From NCBI GenBank assembly GCA_002633025.1, contig NMRB01001741.1:21073-85072 (forward strand): a stretch of 64,000 nt of DNA, written 5' to 3'. The position numbers and the translations under genes were made by a program. The notes below the pieces were generated by a model, which was not told the origin of the DNA, did not search any database, and saw only the letters and a program-made list of their open reading frames with translations. Below, piece after piece: positions 60,735-64,000 of this stretch; the first letter of the stretch is position 1, and each line of letters begins with the position of its first letter. The DNA comes from Notospermus geniculatus (lineage: Eukaryota; Nemertea; Pilidiophora; Heteronemertea; Lineidae).

Positions 60735-61687
60735 GTGAGGTCAAGTTTTGAGTAAAGTAAAGGTAACCCCAAGATTTTACCCCAGGGTAAAGATAACCCC
60801 TAAAATACCTGGAAATTTGACCTCCTTCCAGGGTAAATTTATCTGAGGATAACCCCAGGGTTATTCCAGGATTTCAGCCACATTTTTACTCAAATGTTAT
60901 CCCAGGGTTTACTTAATCCTGGCATGCGGCCATCTTGTCTGCCTGAAGCATTACAAAATGTACTAGAGTAATCTTTGCCCCTGGGAGTTAACTTTGAGTT
61001 TACCCTGAGGGAGGTCAACTTTTTTGGGTAAACTAGACAGCCATGTTGTTCATGCCAGTACTAGCTTTTGCTGCTGAAGAAAGTGAACAAAGACATGAAA
61101 ACTACGATAGAAGACATGCTTTCAGTGCTGAACCTATCCACAGACATCGCAGGTTGACTGATGAACAGTTTAACGCTGTCTCTGAGGAATACCACGACAA
61201 AGAGGGATTACTAGGCGACTTTTACATGCATCACAGAAGACGATGGAGACTTTCTTGCTGTACTTGGCATCTGGTAGATACCACAGACAGGTTGGATTTA
61301 CACAGGGAATCGCGAAGTCAACAGTTATTTTGCATAGCAGATAAGTTTCAGATTTCTTCCTGGATATCAGTGCCCAGCACATCTCACTTCCTCCGCATGA
61401 GGAGTTGGATGATTTGAGCTCAGCCCTAGTGGACATGGATGGGATTGAGAGGCAAGTAGTCCTATTACTTGGATGGGGTCATCATACAAATTCAACGCCA
61501 AGATCATGCTGGGGACGCTTACTTGTGGCCGGCACGGTAAATCGTGTGATTCAATTAATGCCATGAACACATGAATGCCATTTCTGGGAAATGATTACCC
61601 AAGTGTAACTATGAAGTTACCCTGGTTACCCCTGAGTATACTCCAAGTTAACTCAAAGTTTACTCGGAGTAAACTTCAGCTCGGGGT
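60735..61687 (+). mobile_element. Harbinger/PIF-type relic with decayed HARBI1-like nuclease
   Basis: Flanks are dense in GGTAA/GTTACCC words (AGTAAAGGTAACCCC at 60750; GGAGTAAACTTCAGCTCGGGGTAAC at the right). The core 61043-61417 starts MLFMPVLAFAAEESEQRHEN. After a frameshift it reads LYLASGRYHRQVGFTQGI then AKSTVILHS, which resembles the LRFLATGRFYRSVG-type helix-turn-helix region of HARBI1 transposases. Further stops and frame changes follow. No intact DDE domain. Confidence 0.6.
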
Positions 61688-62565
61688 AACATTGACGATG
61701 GTTCACTGCAAACTTGGTCAACTTCCTCCAAGGGGTCCGAATAATACAGAAGGTTACAGAATCTCACCACTGCATGGAGATATTTTGTAACGTTTGCGAC
61801 AAAGGTTACAAAATCTCTCCATCAAGTTTCCTTCTGCTTAGCTCAGGGGGAAGCACCTGTCCTCTTGAAGCACATTCATCGGCACTAACTCTTGACATTT
61901 CCAAATTTCTCACCACTGCATGGAGATTCAATAGAAGAATGATATACCTACAAAATGACACCAATTGTCTCCTGTTGTCTTGATCAGAACAGCTCGGCAG
62001 ATGGCCTGGATACTTTGGTTACCTCCTGTCCTCGGCCTGGTTTCACTTAGCCTAGTTCGCTCCATCCTGCATTCAATGGAACATCACGGCAAATTACGAC
62101 AGAAATTGCGAATGCTCACCTCTGAACCTTGTCGAACTTTCTCTGAGAGAATCTAGTATGGTGATAATTTGTAACACATGAAAGTTACACTTTATCGCCA
62201 GGAGATTTTTTGTAACAAACCAAAGTTACAATTTATCTCAACTCCCTGGTAAAACGGGAAGAGGGCCTATTAAAAACGGCAATAACTCTTGAACCTTTGG
62301 AGATATCGGCAAACGGTTCAGCGGAAATATGGAGGAGACATTGACGATGGTTCACTGCAAATTTGGTCAACTTCCTCCAAGGGGTCCGAATAATACAGAA
62401 GGTTACAGAATCTCACCACTGCATGGAGAGATTTTGTAACGTTTGCGACAAAGGTTACAAAATCTCTCCATCAAGTTTCCTTCTGCTTAGCTCAGGGGGC
62501 AGCACCTGTCCTCTTGAAGCACATTCAACGGCACTAACTCTTGACATTTCCAAATTTCTCACCAC
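61688..62565. repeat. Complex repeat block, copy 2
   Basis: It carries the ACATTGACGATGGTTCACTG module twice (61689, 62338), the TGCATGGAGATTCAATAGAA module once (61918), the TGCATTCAATGGAACATCAC module (62069) and the GGCAATAACTCTTGAACC module (62278). It is interrupted at 62566 by a TIR element. Confidence 0.75.
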
Positions 62566-63749
62566 CCCTTATAAAAAAATCTTCACCGGTAAATGACTGG
62601 TAAACCAGCTGGTAATTTGAGTGGTATTTGACTGGTACTATACCGACTGGTATTTGGGGTGTATTATGAGACAGGTAAATTTACCAGTCACTGGTAAATA
62701 TACCAGTCAGGTAAATTTACCAGTCACTGGTAAATATACCAGTATTACCAGGCACTGGTAAATATACCAGTCATTACCAGGCACTGGTAAATATACCAGT
62801 CATTACCAGTGACCGGTAAATTTATTCACTAAATACCATTCATTATGATTGATAAGCATTATTTAATCCATGTTTAAAAGGGTCCCACCTCATCCCTGAC
62901 CAACTTTACATATTGGGCCAAGGACCAATGAGTATATAAAAGTGACGTTCGTCTATTACGCGATCACGTCAGTTGAGATAACTAGACGATGAATTGGAAT
63001 GATTTTGTACTTCTTCTATGTAGTGAGCTTTTTGGTGTAGAATCAGCATGCCACATTCACTTTATCAAGAAAATAATTATTCGAAACCAGAAAACTGTGT
63101 TTGGATACGTGTCTTGCATAAATGAGCTACATTCTAATAGAAATCAATATTTATTTCCTTTGTCGATTTCATTTTTATAGTGGATTTACCATTCAACTTA
63201 CCGGTCATTTACCAATCAAATGTAGGTTACCGGTCAATATTGACTGGTACTTGAATGGTGTTTTCACCGGTCACCAAACCAGCCTGGTAAATTTACCACT
63301 CAACTGGTATTTAACCATATTCACTGGTAAGTGAATGTATTTTTACCGGTCACTATACCAATGATTGGTATATTTCCACCTGACTGGTATATTTACCACT
63401 TGATTGATTTTGAAAGGTACTTGAATGGTATTTTTACCGGTCACTATTACCAATGATTGGTATATTACCACCTGACTGGTACATTTACCACTTGATTGGT
63501 TTTGAATGGTACATGAATGGTATTTTTACTGGTCACTATACCAATGATTGGTATATTACCACCTGACTGGTATATTTACCACTTGATTGGTTTTGACTGG
63601 TACGTGAATGGTATTTTTACCGGTCACCATATTGATGATTGGTATATTACAGCCTGACTGGTATATTTACCCCCTTGATTGGTTTTGAATGGTTTTGACT
63701 GGTATTAACTGGTATACCGGTCAAAACCATTCAGAAATTTTTATAAGGG
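62566..63749. mobile_element. 1.18-kb TIR element built from TACCAGT/ACTGGTA words
   Basis: Ends CCCTTATAAAAA and TTTTTATAAGGG are inverted, and AC flanks both sides. The intact repeat copy at 61905-61920 shows the empty site, so the insertion is directly visible. Both flanks of the element are filled with dozens of degenerate ACTGGTA/TACCAGT/ACCGGTA words in both orientations. A non-repetitive core at about 62830-63185 carries promoter-like signals and a 63-codon ORF (62989-63180). Confidence 0.8.
62921..62989 (+). promoter_or_regulatory. Core-promoter-like segment inside the TIR element
   Basis: A CCAAT box (62925-62929), TATATAAA (62933-62940), a TGACGT CRE-like site (62943-62948) and CACGTCAG lie in order ahead of an ATG at 62989 that begins MNWNDFVLLLCSELFGV. 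Possible splice signals follow (GTGAGC at about 63024; TTTTTATAG before 63181). Activity is inferred from layout only. Confidence 0.4.
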
Positions 63750-64000
63750 ACTGCATGGAGATTCAATAGAAGAATGATATGACCTACAAAATGACACCAA
63801 TTGTCTCCTGTTGTCTTGATCAGAACAGCTCGGCAGATGGCCTGGAAACTTTGGTTACCTCCTGTCCTCAGCCTGGTTTCACTTAGCCTGGTTCGCTCCA
63901 TCCTGCATTCAATGGAACATCACGGCAAATTACGACAGAAATTGCGAATGCACACCCCTGAAGCTTGTCGAACTTTCTCTGAGAGAATCTAGTATGGTGA
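63750..64000. repeat. Complex repeat block, copy 3
   Basis: Continuation of the repeat split by the TIR element: TGCATGGAGATTCAATAGAA, then AGAACAGCTCGGCAGATGGC, TGCATTCAATGGAACATCAC and TCTGAGAGAATCTAGTATGG at the window end. Confidence 0.8.

Noticed and set aside
61170-61570. Minus-strand ORFs over the Harbinger relic
   Set aside because: The HARBI1-like similarity is on the plus strand; the reverse frames are by-products.

Overview
The window is nuclear DNA of an invertebrate animal. Genes are split by short-to-medium introns with GT-AG junctions, intergenic and intronic DNA is crowded with small inverted-repeat transposons and tRNA-derived SINEs, and motifs such as TACATGTA, ACCGGTA and AGGCCTAC recur. 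The repeat style resembles marine deuterostomes such as sea urchins or acorn worms, but I cannot fix the species from sequence alone. The assembly has one 816-N gap (3376-4191) and isolated single Ns at 2143, 19957, 23482 and 25473. At least two of the single Ns sit at the junctions of near-identical large duplications, so they look like joins between uncollapsed haplotypes.

Layout, left to right. 731-6071 (+) holds the last five coding exons of a FAM219A/B homolog, with a 2.1-kb TIR element in one intron. 6.1-11.6 kb is repeat-rich intergenic DNA with a decayed Tc1/mariner-like element. 16213-11695 (-) is a complete 15-exon Misato/MSTO1 homolog with one GC-AG intron and an apparent one-base deletion in exon 12. 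Only 209 bp separates its ATG from an ATG on the other strand at 16423, which starts a probable first exon of the large (+) gene: a Slingshot cofilin phosphatase (SSH) whose well-supported exons run from 29488 to 45937. The 13-kb first intron of SSH holds two tandem duplications. The SSH 3' region extends to about 47.4 or 49.1 kb.

Right part. 50031-52274 (+) is a two-exon gene for a basic protein of about 130 aa that I do not recognise, preceded by three 96-bp tandem repeats. 53885 to about 59008 (-) is an unrecognised single-pass membrane protein. From 59.0 kb to the end the window is a complex of interleaved repeats: a multi-copy unit, a TGACA microsatellite, a 130-bp satellite rich in nuclear-receptor half-sites, a Harbinger-type transposase relic, and a 1.18-kb TIR element made largely of TACCAGT/ACTGGTA words around a core-promoter-like segment.

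Functionally, SSH (actin turnover through cofilin) and Misato (a tubulin-related protein affecting mitochondria and microtubules) are both cytoskeletal and appear to share one divergent promoter; the co-regulation is inference. All gene models are built from splice-site phase continuity and family recognition by eye; no database search was possible.
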